From NCBI GenBank assembly GCA_015852425.1, contig JAAAIG010000001.1:57396-83467 (forward strand): a stretch of DNA of 26,072 bases, written 5' to 3'. This DNA comes from Gryganskiella cystojenkinii. Taxonomy: Eukaryota > Mortierellomycota > Mortierellomycetes > Mortierellales > Mortierellaceae. The notes under the pieces were generated by a model. That model did not search any database. It was not told the DNA's origin and saw only the letters and a list, made by a program, of their open reading frames with translations. Shown in pieces: positions 1 to 10,496 of this stretch. Every line of letters starts with the position of its first letter. The first letter of the stretch is position 1. A program made the translations under genes and the position numbers.

Positions 1-130
1 ACATTCGGGCCGTTATTTTTTTTTTTTTTGGTCGCGTATCATTATGATGTTCATCGCCGAGGGAGAGCCGATAGCTTCATACGCGACAGCGAGTATGAGT
101 AGTTGCATGATATATGACGAAAGGCACTTA

Positions 131-263
131 CTTGCGGTGATGTGGTGATGTATAGGTTTTCTAAGAGATAAAAAAGAACTTTGAGCTTTCAACGAGGAAA
201 GATGGGAGAGAGAGAAGAAAGCAGCGGTATCTAAGTGACACAAAGGGAGAAAGCCCCTTTATA
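131..263 (-). promoter_or_regulatory. TATA promoter and probable leader exon of a gene beyond the left edge
   Basis: On the minus strand a TATAAA box lies at 263-258, followed by a CT-rich stretch typical of fungal transcript leaders. A good 5' splice site (GTAAGT) begins at 131. No ATG in a long frame precedes that donor, so the exon of roughly 230-132 is best read as 5' untranslated, with the coding part off the left edge. The ATG codons inside the presumed intron lead only to a short frame ending near position 13. The TATA box and the splice site are seen directly; the existence of the gene is inferred. Confidence 0.45.
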
Positions 264-736
264 GGTGTCCTAGAGATATCTATCTCACAGAACCCGTTGT
301 CGCCATCTTACAAAAGCAAGGGAAGACATAGTCCTGTTCTCAATCCATTTCCCAACGTCTCACATTTCTCTCAACGTCTCGCATTTCCCTCTCTCTTCTC
401 GGCCAATTTTTCTAGGACACATTCGCATCCGCGCCTCTGACGAAATCCAAAGCGAGATGTCTTCAATTTTGATTTTTGATTTTTTTTGACGGGAAAACGT
501 GACAATAATGACCCTTTCCCTTAATTTCCTTGGTCACTACTTGATTCCAGATTCCCAAAACCTCATGCAAAAAGCTGGTCTCAGAACAATAGTAAGTGAT
601 GTTGTGTACAAGGAGAAACTATTGATTTTTTTTAATCTATGCGGGGGACGACTACGAGGGTTGTTTGTGCAAAATGAAAGAGTCGTCGAATTCTTTTAAA
701 GTTGAGGATAGAGAGGGGAAAGAAGGAGAAGGGTAC
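264..736. other. Intergenic: DLD 3' flank and upstream region of the left-edge gene
   Basis: This 473-bp stretch separates the DLD stop codon from the left-edge promoter, both genes pointing left. It has CT-rich tracts around 355-405 and a T run near 480-488. It must hold the DLD 3' untranslated region and the upstream control region of the next gene. I see no gene: the short open frames have no codon structure or recognisable motifs. Confidence 0.6.
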
Positions 737-3291
<2,555 letters not shown>

Positions 3292-3473
3292 GGTGATGTT
3301 TATGATGGGAGGGGAGAGGAGGGTTTTTTTGGGGGAGAACAACAAGAGGAAAAAAAGGCAATGAGAAAGAGAAACGGACACAAAGAAAAGAAAGCGGGAT
3401 TTGCGGGAAATGAATTTTTTGATCAAAACACAAAATGTTGAATGCGTTTTGACCCGTCCCTCGATCTCCCCCT

Positions 3474-3481
3474 CTATTTAT
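3474..3481 (-). promoter_or_regulatory. TATA-like element upstream of DLD
   Basis: Read on the minus strand the sequence is ATAAATAG, about 185 bp upstream of the DLD start codon. It is followed by an A/G-poor leader. Position and composition fit a core promoter, but the match is short and no transcription start can be seen. Confidence 0.3.
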
Positions 3482-4187
3482 CATTTGTTCGAAACCCCAC
3501 ATATCAGTCATTTTCAGTCGTTTGTCTGCGCTTCTGCTTTGTCAACCAGTCTTCCTTTCGAGTTTCTTCTTTTGGATCGCCATCTTCTTTTGTCCCTTCC
3601 TTGTCCCTCCTCTTCTCTCTCAAGTCGTAGGTATCGTTTCTGGCTTGTTCTGGCCCAGCTGATTCGAGGTAGCGTTGCATTTTTTGTGTTTTTCGTTGCG
3701 CTGGACTCTGCCGTTGAATAAAATAGACAAGATCGCTCTTTCGTTTGCTTGCACCAACCCGCTCTCATCTTTTTGTGAAAAGAAAAAAAGTGTTGGATAT
3801 GCTCTCCACTTAGGCCTGTCAATCCCGTCCCTGAGATTTCCGTGATGTCCCCCAGATCCGTGTGGTCTTTCATCCCCCTCCACAAAATAAAAGGTTTTCA
3901 CTTTCTTCCAAACACTGAACTTGGCCCGGCGTCTAAACTCATTTTTTTTTTCAAAGCTCTCTTTTTTTTTGTTTTATCTTCGACCCTGTCAGTGTGCCTC
4001 TGCCCTACGAATAGCATTGTCACTCCTTAGAGTTGCCCGGAATCGTCCCTCCCCTTCCTACACGCCGATGGGGTTTCGGCTGTTTCCTATTTTGCCCGCC
4101 TTTCCTAGAATTTCAACACCAATTGGGGTGTATCCCAAAAGGGGCAACGCGTGCTGACAAAGAATACTGTGACATCACTTCTCCTGA

Positions 4188-4206
4188 CCAAGTCACGTGC
4201 ACTTGG
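4188..4206. promoter_or_regulatory. Palindromic E-box (CACGTG within a 19-bp dyad)
   Basis: The sequence CCAAGTCACGTGCACTTGG has perfect 6-bp arms (CCAAGT / ACTTGG) flanking CACGTGC. CACGTG is the classical target of fungal bHLH regulators (Pho4, Cbf1 and SREBP-like types). The dyad is about 0.9 kb upstream of the DLD start and 0.43 kb beyond the stop of the secreted-protein gene, so the gene it would serve is unclear. The motif is seen; any function is inferred. Confidence 0.3.
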
Positions 4207-4639
4207 ACTTCGGCGGAATATCGGGAGATTCTGGACGCGACAGGGATTTTTTTTTTTTTTTAGGGAAGAAAGAAAAATTGAGGTGTGTTTCGCTGAGCTT
4301 ACACAAACCCAGGGTATCGACAAGGGAAATGATAGACACTCGTAAAGGTTGCACTCACCAGCCGTCCTTTTGGGTCAACACCGTCGTTCGTTTAGCTCGC
4401 TCTGTTTTCGTTTTCTCTCTTCCCTTATTCTCAATCTCTTCTTTCCCCACATGGCGTCACCTGTAGCAGAGAACTTGTTCTGCGCGCTACTCTGGTGTCA
4501 CACCAATTTTTTTATTTTATTTTTTTTAATTTGGTGCGGAGAGGAAACTTTGGACCTATGTACCCCACTCCATCGTAAGGCGAGAGTGGGGAAAGATGGT
4601 GAAAAGGTAAGGCCAGAAGAGAGTGAGGTTGGAAGATAA

Positions 4640-5281
4640 CTAAACCGGATCTGACACAGGATAGATAATTTCATCGCCCGGATCCGAAACGGGTATGGAA
4701 CATCGGAGATCACACTGGATATTATCACTTCGACACCGTCTTGCAAACCGCTCTCGACAGTACTCTCGTCGACGGCCCGCGACCTGACAAGCATGGATGG
4801 CTTGTTGATGACAGTTCTCGAGCATAATTTGACACTCGTTCGGGGCGCAGGGCCCACTGTCTCCTAAGATCGTGAACGGAGGCTGATGAAGGATCCCAGG
4901 TTGATCTTCAGAAGAAGATGACGACGATGCTGTTGTCGTTGCGGCATCCATGGCGACCTGGACCACAGGTGTTTGGTCATCCTCCGATAGATGATCAAGG
5001 CGAGATGTAGGCGAGGATAGCTCGGTTGTAGGGGAAGATATGTCCTCGAGTCCGAGTGAGGGGCGGCTATCGTGTTCGATATGGTCACTTCTGAATGAGA
5101 CTGGTGTCGATACTGCTTTGTTGAGAAGGGGAACGCTGTTGCTCATGGCGGGGCTTTGGGAAGAAATAATACGATCCTGTATTAAAGAGGTATGAACTGC
5201 CGTGCACGAGTTGGGAGTGACCAGGATAAAATTGGCGGCGAGGAGTGCAGCCAGCCTTTGTATCCCAATTGAGTATCGCAT
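4640..5281 (-). CDS. Small secreted cysteine-rich protein
   Basis: An intronless frame of 213 residues that I do not recognise as a named family. The N terminus MRYSIGIQRLAALLAANFI is a typical signal peptide: a basic residue, then a hydrophobic core, with likely cleavage after NSCTA at about residue 28. Residues 30-140 are low in Cys and rich in Ser, Thr, Pro and Asp, with a poly-Ser run, consistent with a flexible, possibly O-glycosylated region. The last 70 residues hold eight cysteines, including CAPNEC, and many Arg residues (GRRREYC, RFARRC), so a disulphide-bonded basic domain is likely. No membrane anchor follows the signal peptide. It could be a cell-wall or secreted protein, perhaps an effector-type one, but no function can be assigned. 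The ATG chosen starts the signal peptide. Confidence 0.72.
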   Translation of the reverse strand: MRYSIGIQRLAALLAANFILVTPNSCTAVHTSLIQDRIISSQSPAMSNSVPLLNKAVSTPVSFRSDHIEHDSRPSLGLEDISSPTTELSSPTSRLDHLSEDDQTPVVQVAMDAATTTASSSSSSEDQPGILHQPPFTILGDSGPCAPNECQIMLENCHQQAIHACQVAGRRREYCRERFARRCRSDNIQCDLRCSIPVSDPGDEIIYPVSDPV

Positions 5282-5949
5282 GGTTTAGTTTGAGAAATGA
5301 AAACAAATGTAGGATATGGAGAAGTGTCGAAAAGAGGAGGAGAATCCGAAGAAAAGAACTTTTGTCACGAACAACTTTGATAATAGACATTTTAAACATT
5401 GGAGGGTGCTTACAAACAAGTATACCAGTACCATTCCATTTACACCAGACGATCAGGTGACGAGCATTGTTGCAACCATACTTATTGTCGTCGTCAATTT
5501 GCACGCCCTTTTTTTATCAGAATGAATTGAAATTTGCTGTCCTTCCTCGCGAGGCATGGGTTCCATAAGCACTGCTATGGAGTTGGAAACAGTGTCCACC
5601 GAGGCCGATGCTTTTCCGTAATATCATCGTACGAGTGGAGTATATAAATATTCCTCGTCGGGCCGCTTGGGGTGGTGTCTCTTGACGAAGTCAATGTCCG
5701 TCGATATAGTTTTCAAAAAAAAAAAATTGACACTGATACAAATATTATTTAAACTAGTTAACACGAAGAGCAAAAAAACTACTATGGTGATGAAATAGCT
5801 AACAGGCGAGCATGAAGGAACTTGGGACTAAATACAAAAAGAGACAACCTTACGATAAACAAACAGAAAGTACAAAGCTGCAACTGCGATCCTAGTGCCC
5901 AGGGCTTCGTTTCACTCTCCCTCTTATTCATCATAACTCCCTCCCTTTC
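5282..5949. other. Intergenic region upstream of the secreted-protein gene
   Basis: This 668-bp stretch has both neighbours on the minus strand, so it holds the promoter of the secreted-protein gene and the 3' UTR of the SAP/membrane-protein gene. An AT-rich TATATAAATA stands at 5641-5650, about 360 bp from the nearest start codon, which is far for a TATA box unless the leader is long. A perfect 10-bp palindrome CCTCGCGAGG lies at 5545-5554 and an A run near 5715-5726. A minus-strand frame at 5504-5085 overlaps the secreted-protein gene in another frame and has no features. I see no further gene. Confidence 0.5.
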
Positions 5950-7771
5950 TTAACGGCGTCTAACAACACTCTCAGCAAGTGCCAAGATGGTTCCTGCACC
6001 AGAGGTAGCCAAACTCAGGCTGGAGGGGACATAACGGAAGACCTCTCCTAAGAACTTGCATCCCTCCAACAGTGCAGGATGATGAGGACCGAACCCGGTG
6101 TGGTTTGCGAACGTCTCGGCTGCGTCTTTAGCCAACCCTAAAAGACCAGATGATCCGTGATGATACGATCCGATCGAGGTCTGGCTCAAGAAATAGGTCA
6201 TCGCAAACTTGAATACAAAGTAAGACAGACCAGATGTAGTCTTGCGAGACAAGAGGCCTGTTAAACCGGAGTGCTTGCCATGTGATGATGAGGAGGTGGC
6301 AGAGACCCTGTCGACGTTGAACAGTTGGCTTAAAAGTGTTGGAATAACAAACAAGGTGCTGTAATAAGAGAAGAATGGCTTCAAAAAGCCGGCCCAGTTG
6401 GTAAAGAAACTCAAGCATGAGAACCAGTCATCGCCATCCTAAATCAAGTATCACCAGTACAAAAAGCATACAAAAAAAGTTAGCAACCGTTATGGAGATC
6501 GATCAGTCTCTGCTACTTTTACCCTTTTTTTTTTTCTTTTTTCAGCTTTTTGATATACCTTGTGTTCGTGTTGAGTGAACGCGGCGGTCAAGAAGACTAG
6601 AAGTTCAAGAGTAAAGGTGATCCACACAAAACCAGCACTTGTCGACCCCAGATCATGGAGTCTCCTCCAGTACTCGGATGCACATGTTGAGAACCCACAG
6701 GTACCAGCACATTCTGCAAAACGATGCTTCAACTCTTGACGGATCGAACCGCACCATCCCAATACACCACCCTCATGTTCGCCACCCTCGTGTTCGTGGT
6801 GACGACTACGATAGCCTCCACGATGATCTTCATGGCGAGAACCACGGCGACGGTGAGAAGTAGTTTGGGCGGTATCACTGTTATTGCTACCACCCGTAAC
6901 AGCGCCGACGACGTCATCCAATGCGTGACTGACAGTTGAAGTAAAATCAGCCGAGGCTCTTCGGATGGCCTTTTTTCCGGTCTGATACTTGTCCTGCAAC
7001 GTATGTTCCAACGAATGAGCCATCTTCTTGGCCTCGCCAAGTTCGACATGGACGTGCTCCATAAAGTCACGGACACGGTGCTCAGACAATGGATCCTCTG
7101 CGCTCTCAGAATCTGATTCCGTTCTATATTTTAAAAAATGACACATATAAACAGAAAAGAGAATTAGACAATGATGAATGTCTAGTAAGCAGGGAACAGA
7201 TGCAAAAGAAAACTAACCTGGACGTCTTATGAGTCTCAACGACGGTCCTAGTCTTTTTGGGAGACACGACCTTCTTGGGCGAGTCCTTTTTCGGAGAGGA
7301 ACGGGTTACACGAGGCGTCGAAGTATCAGAAGTATCTTCGTCTTCGTTGGCAGAGGACAGGGAGACCAGACGGGAAGACTCTGTGGAACGACGACCTGTC
7401 AGTTCGCGAACAAGTTCGCGCAGGCTCGGGTCCTTTGATCCGTGCTTGGTGATGTGGTGTCTGCGAACGAGAGACGTAATGCATAAAATACCCCGAATCT
7501 TGGTTAGTGACATCGCTACAGACCCTTGGCGATGAATTAATCAGTAGATTGAAATATAAAAAGTAATACCTAATTCTATCAACAAGGTCTTCGCGAACAC
7601 CCTCGATCGACAGACCGAGGTTCGCGGCAATATCTACAAACAAGTGAAAACAGATATGTTGCGTGAGTGAGTAATCCTTTGTTCTCATCCAACGTGATTA
7701 GTATGCCCGAGAGGGTTTTTGCTTTTACCTTTTAGCTCGTGCTTGCGTCGTTTGGTAAAAAAGTTGGACAT
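5950..7771 (-). CDS. SAP-like, SPKK-containing multi-pass membrane protein
   Basis: Minus-strand exons 7771-7729, 7633-7570, 7460-7218, 7123-6559 and 6438-5950 sum to 1404 nt and 467 residues; every junction keeps frame. I do not recognise a named family. Residues about 8-45 (from KRRKHELKDIAANLGL to DRIRHHITKHG) form a helix-turn-helix pattern like SAP or HeH/LEM motifs. Residues around 85-110 carry three SPKK motifs, typical of proteins that contact the DNA minor groove. Next come a negatively charged helical part, a segment rich in His, Glu, Gly and Arg (about 205-235), and a Cys cluster. Hydrophobic segments lie at about 281-299, 321-345, 374-389 and 443-460. There is no signal peptide. 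The order of basic DNA-binding-type N terminus then membrane segments resembles inner nuclear membrane proteins of the Src1/Heh/Lem2 kind. That role is an inference, and another organelle membrane is possible. Confidence 0.82.
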
Positions 7772-8316
7772 GCGTGTGATTCGGGAACTTCAGAGAGTAT
7801 GCCTTTTTTTGTTTGATGTTTTGGTTGGAAGAGTAGATGGTAGGGGTAAAAACAGAGTGTTAAGAGACAAAAGATGAAAACAAAGCCAAAAAAACAATTG
7901 GGGGATGAAAAATGAGAAGGCAATTGACGAGTTATCCCGTTGCACACCAGAGAGAGCAGAAAAAAAGAGTGAGAGAGAAGGGCAGCCCAGATCGCGATGA
8001 TATGGTCAGTCGCGTTTGGTCAGTCGTGTCTCAGACTAAAAAATAAAAAAATAAAAACGGATCATTGGTCGAGGTGGTGGCTTTGACCTTTTCTTTTTGC
8101 CACCAAAAGCGGAAAAAGAGAAAAGACCTTGGAGAGCAGAAGATGAGTGGTGCCTGGGTATTCTTTCTTTCATTCTCCGGCCTCCATCTGTCATTACTGG
8201 ACTTCTCATTGTCCATCTCCTCGGGGATACTCGTTCCCATCAGTCCCAGAACTGTAACATTAATAACAGCCTTCTCCTTTTCAGATCCATTGCGCTTCTC
8301 AATACCATCAGACACC
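7772..8316. promoter_or_regulatory. Shared divergent promoter region
   Basis: These 545 bp lie between the start codons of two genes transcribed away from each other (membrane protein to the left, methyltransferase to the right), so the region must hold both promoters. An imperfect direct repeat of GGTCAGTCG occurs around 8004-8030. A pyrimidine-rich tract ending in CTCCTTTTCAG at 8283, 34 bp before the methyltransferase ATG, could be the acceptor of a leader intron. No clear TATA box is seen on either side. Confidence 0.5.
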
Positions 8317-9558
8317 ATGAGCAACCATCCCCTTGGTCTCGACATCTTTGATTCCTTCGGTCCACCGTCCACTCTACTCCCTGTTTCCAAGGAAGCCCAA
8401 GATGAAACCACTCCCCAGGTCTCCGTGATACAAGACATCGCGACTTTCGGTATTGCCGGTCGCATCTGGGACATGTAAGGATTTTTTCTTCATTGGTTAT
8501 CAACATGTTAACAGGATAGTGTTTTTGCTACTTTGTTGACCGTTCATTTCACAACTATTTTTTTTCTCGTCTGTCGTTTCAGCGCATACGTCCTTGACGC
8601 GTTCCTGTGTCGTCCCACAAAACATTATACCTTTGAACCACCCTGCCCGATTCCAACAGAGTACTTCTTGCCATCCCAACAACAACGAGAGCAAGAACAT
8701 TTCCAGGGCATATCATCCATCACCCGCAATCGTGATTCAGTAACCTCTCGCCGCATCCGCATCCTCGAGGTTGGTGCTGGAACAGGCTATGTCGGTATTG
8801 CTCTCGCCAAACGACTGTCGAACCAATGTACTGTGATATTGACCGATCTTGAGGAAGTCGTCCCTCTTATGCAAACAAACGTGAATGAAAACATCGGTCT
8901 CTTTTCTTCTCAGTCTGCCAAAGGCTACCACCACGTGATACCCACCATTACCACCAACAACACATCCACTACCCTCGAGGATATCTCTGAACCAGCCTCG
9001 CCCCAGCCGTCCTCCTCCCCATCTCCCTCACTTTATTTTTCATCTCTAACTTCATCCTCGTGCGCTCTGGTCGAGGTCGACGCTCTGGAATGGGGCAAGT
9101 CTGAACACGCGAAAAAGATCTTGTCTCAGGGCCCGATCGACTATGTTGTGGCCAGTGATTTGATTTATTTCCCAGAACTCTATCCTCCTCTCATCCAAAC
9201 TATGCGTGAGGTCACCTCATACGAAACCAAGATCATCTTTGGTTACAAGGAACGAAACTCATGGAAGGAAACGCCATTCTGGGAGGAATTCGGCCGGTTC
9301 TTTGAACTGGATGTTGTCCGGATCGAATCAAAGCGGGAACGGAGCGATGGAGAGGATGACCGAGAAGAAGGACCCAGGGAAACTGATAGTCGACTTCAGC
9401 AAGAAACAACAAAAGACGACATCGAGAACGATGTCCAGGTGTTTGGTAGCGACGATGGCATGTGGGTGTTTGTAGCTACCAAACGACGAGACGAAGATAT
9501 CCTGGAAGGAATCGACGATACCCTAGACACGCTGAAGATGATGCAAATCGGATTCTAG
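8317..9558 (+). CDS. METTL21/EFM6-type protein-lysine methyltransferase
   Basis: A seven-beta-strand, SAM-dependent methyltransferase of the METTL21 group (methyltransferase 16 family), whose members methylate lysines of translation factors or chaperones in the cytosol; yeast Efm6 acts on eEF1A. Exons 8317-8474 and 8583-9558 give 377 residues. The junction rebuilds the conserved GRIWDIAYVLDAF (residues about 47-59). Motif I is EVGAGTGY at 115-122, the acidic residue after strand 2 is D141 (ILTD), and the family DxxY motif is D245-L-I-Y248. Residues about 165-200 are a Ser/Pro-rich low-complexity insert between motif I and the DxxY strand, and the C terminus has an acidic stretch near 265-300. 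Family members are often 220-300 residues, so this one is long. The substrate cannot be read from sequence; eEF1A is only a family-based guess. Confidence 0.9.
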
Positions 9559-9581
9559 CCCACATAGACATATACCATTCA

Positions 9582-9587
9582 AATAAA
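9582..9587 (+). terminator. Polyadenylation signal of the methyltransferase gene
   Basis: AATAAA 24 bp after the stop codon, in an A/T-rich context; a plausible poly(A) signal. Confidence 0.4.
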
Positions 9588-9804
9588 AACTCTAGAAAAC
9601 AGACTTTTTTATTCGCTATTCCGATCAACCGCTGAACCTCCCTATTTTTTGGCCACATGGTTCCTAGAAAGATGGAGAGAGAGGAGGGAGCAGTGGCAAA
9701 AAGAAAGATTGCCACGTAGTTTGAGGAGAGTAATGAAGGACGTATCCGACAATAAGTTTTGGAGTATTGGAATGCCTTAAGGGTGTGTTGAGTGATTGTG
9801 TTCT

Positions 9805-10011
9805 GTGGCGGAGGATTGGCACAGTCAATTGGCATGTACCTCTTGGATCAGCACACCACCTTGGAACGAGCTCACAAAATTTTTGGTGTCAATTTGATCA
9901 CAGCCCAACTGAGCTCGTTCCAATGGTTCCAATGGTATGCAAATCGAGAATCTCAACTGCGTCAATCTAACAAAAGGGGCATGCTCATTGATTATGCCAA
10001 TTCGCCGCCAC
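9805..10011. repeat. Imperfect foldback / inverted-repeat element
   Basis: A perfect 14-bp inverted repeat TTGGAACGAGCTCA (9861-9874) and its complement (9910-9923) flank a 35-bp centre. Further out, GTGGCGGAGGATTGGC (9805-9820) pairs with 9996-10011 at 14 of 16 positions, and the next 21 bp inward pair at 15 of 21. The right arm is about 30 bp longer than the left and contains a direct repeat TTCCAATGG x2 (9919-9936). This looks like a decayed foldback or MITE-like insertion. No open frame for a transposase, no clear terminal repeat beyond these arms and no target-site duplication could be identified by eye. Confidence 0.6.
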
Positions 10012-10134
10012 TCCTTGGCCAAACCTTTTTTCCACCTCACGAAAAGGAATTTATTATGCGCCAATATCTTGATTTTGCTGTATGATGACGATGTGGGCAG
10101 CCTCGCGACAACTCCGAGCAAGGGTGCAGTGGGT

Positions 10135-10152
10135 GACGCCGACTACGGCGTC
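10135..10152. repeat. GC-rich hairpin
   Basis: Perfect 7-bp arms GACGCCG / CGGCGTC with a 4-nt loop (ACTA). It sits between the foldback element and the TATA box of the BCS1-like gene. It could form a stable hairpin in DNA or RNA; no role is known. Confidence 0.4.
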
Positions 10153-10349
10153 GCTTGGGATACAGGCAAAAAAAACATAACCAATGAGCCCGGCAATCGA
10201 TGTTGCTCCTCCTTTGCCACACCCAACCCCGTCATGCATACTCTCGATGAGTGACGGAAAAAGTCAAAGCGGGTGGCGCAGAAGTCCAATGTAAAAAAAA
10301 ATTTAAAGTCTCCGCCAAAGCGCCACCAGTTTTCTATTTCAATGCTACA

Positions 10350-10357
10350 TATAAATA
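10350..10357 (+). promoter_or_regulatory. TATA box of the BCS1-like gene
   Basis: TATAAATA, 140 bp upstream of the ATG at 10497 and followed by a long pyrimidine-rich leader. A perfect 8-bp inverted repeat GGTGGCGC (10272-10279) / GCGCCACC (10320-10327) lies just upstream and could be a regulator site. Confidence 0.55.
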
Positions 10358-10496
10358 CCGCTTCTTGCCTGCCTCCTTGCCCATCAACCCATCTTTCTCT
10401 CTTTTCTCTCAACACGCGCTCTCTTCTTTCTCTCCACATCTTTCCTACCCCCACATTTGCACAACTCTTCTGGAACCTTCTGTCCTCGTTGATACC

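Larger units (their letters stand above)
3292..4639. other. 1.35-kb intergenic region upstream of DLD
   Basis: This stretch lies between the DLD start and the 3' end of the secreted-protein gene, so it should hold the DLD promoter and the other gene's 3' UTR. The plus strand from about 3440 to 3620 and from 4375 to 4450 is strongly pyrimidine-rich, like a plus-strand leader. However, no plus-strand frame longer than about 100 codons follows, and none shows a known motif. Homopolymer T runs occur around 3950-3970, 4246-4261 and 4507-4528. A 19-bp dyad around an E-box lies at 4188-4206. A short non-coding transcript is possible but cannot be shown from sequence. Confidence 0.5.
9559..10496. other. 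Intergenic region with foldback element and BCS1-like promoter
   Basis: These 938 bp between two plus-strand genes hold the methyltransferase 3' UTR (to roughly 9600), an imperfect inverted repeat (9805-10011), a short GC-rich hairpin (10135-10152), an 8-bp inverted repeat (10272-10327), a TATA box (10350-10357) and a CT-rich leader (10375-10496). The open frames on both strands around 9790-10120 are caused by the inverted repeat and do not look like genes. Confidence 0.6.

Noticed and set aside
3485..3500. GTTCGAAACC resembling a tRNA B box
   Set aside because: There is no A box at the right distance and no cloverleaf can be drawn.
3401..3721. 106-codon plus-strand frame upstream of DLD
   Set aside because: It is composed of pyrimidine-rich leader-like sequence with Ser/Phe/Leu bias and no recognisable domain.
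4450..4639. Short plus-strand frame beginning MASPVAEN
   Set aside because: Only 63 codons, spanning a T-rich homopolymer region; no homology pattern, and it runs into the opposite gene's 3' end.
5085..5504. 139-codon minus-strand frame
   Set aside because: It overlaps the secreted-protein gene in another frame and has no signal peptide or conserved pattern. The overlapped frame has a signal peptide and a cysteine domain.
9792..10121. Open frames of about 97 codons on both strands
   Set aside because: They overlap the inverted-repeat element and resemble each other because the arms are repeated. No codon structure, motif or splice support was seen.
10082..10250. Possible box C/D small nucleolar RNA (ATGATGA at 10082)
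   Set aside because: No convincing D box (CTGA) or closing stem was found downstream.
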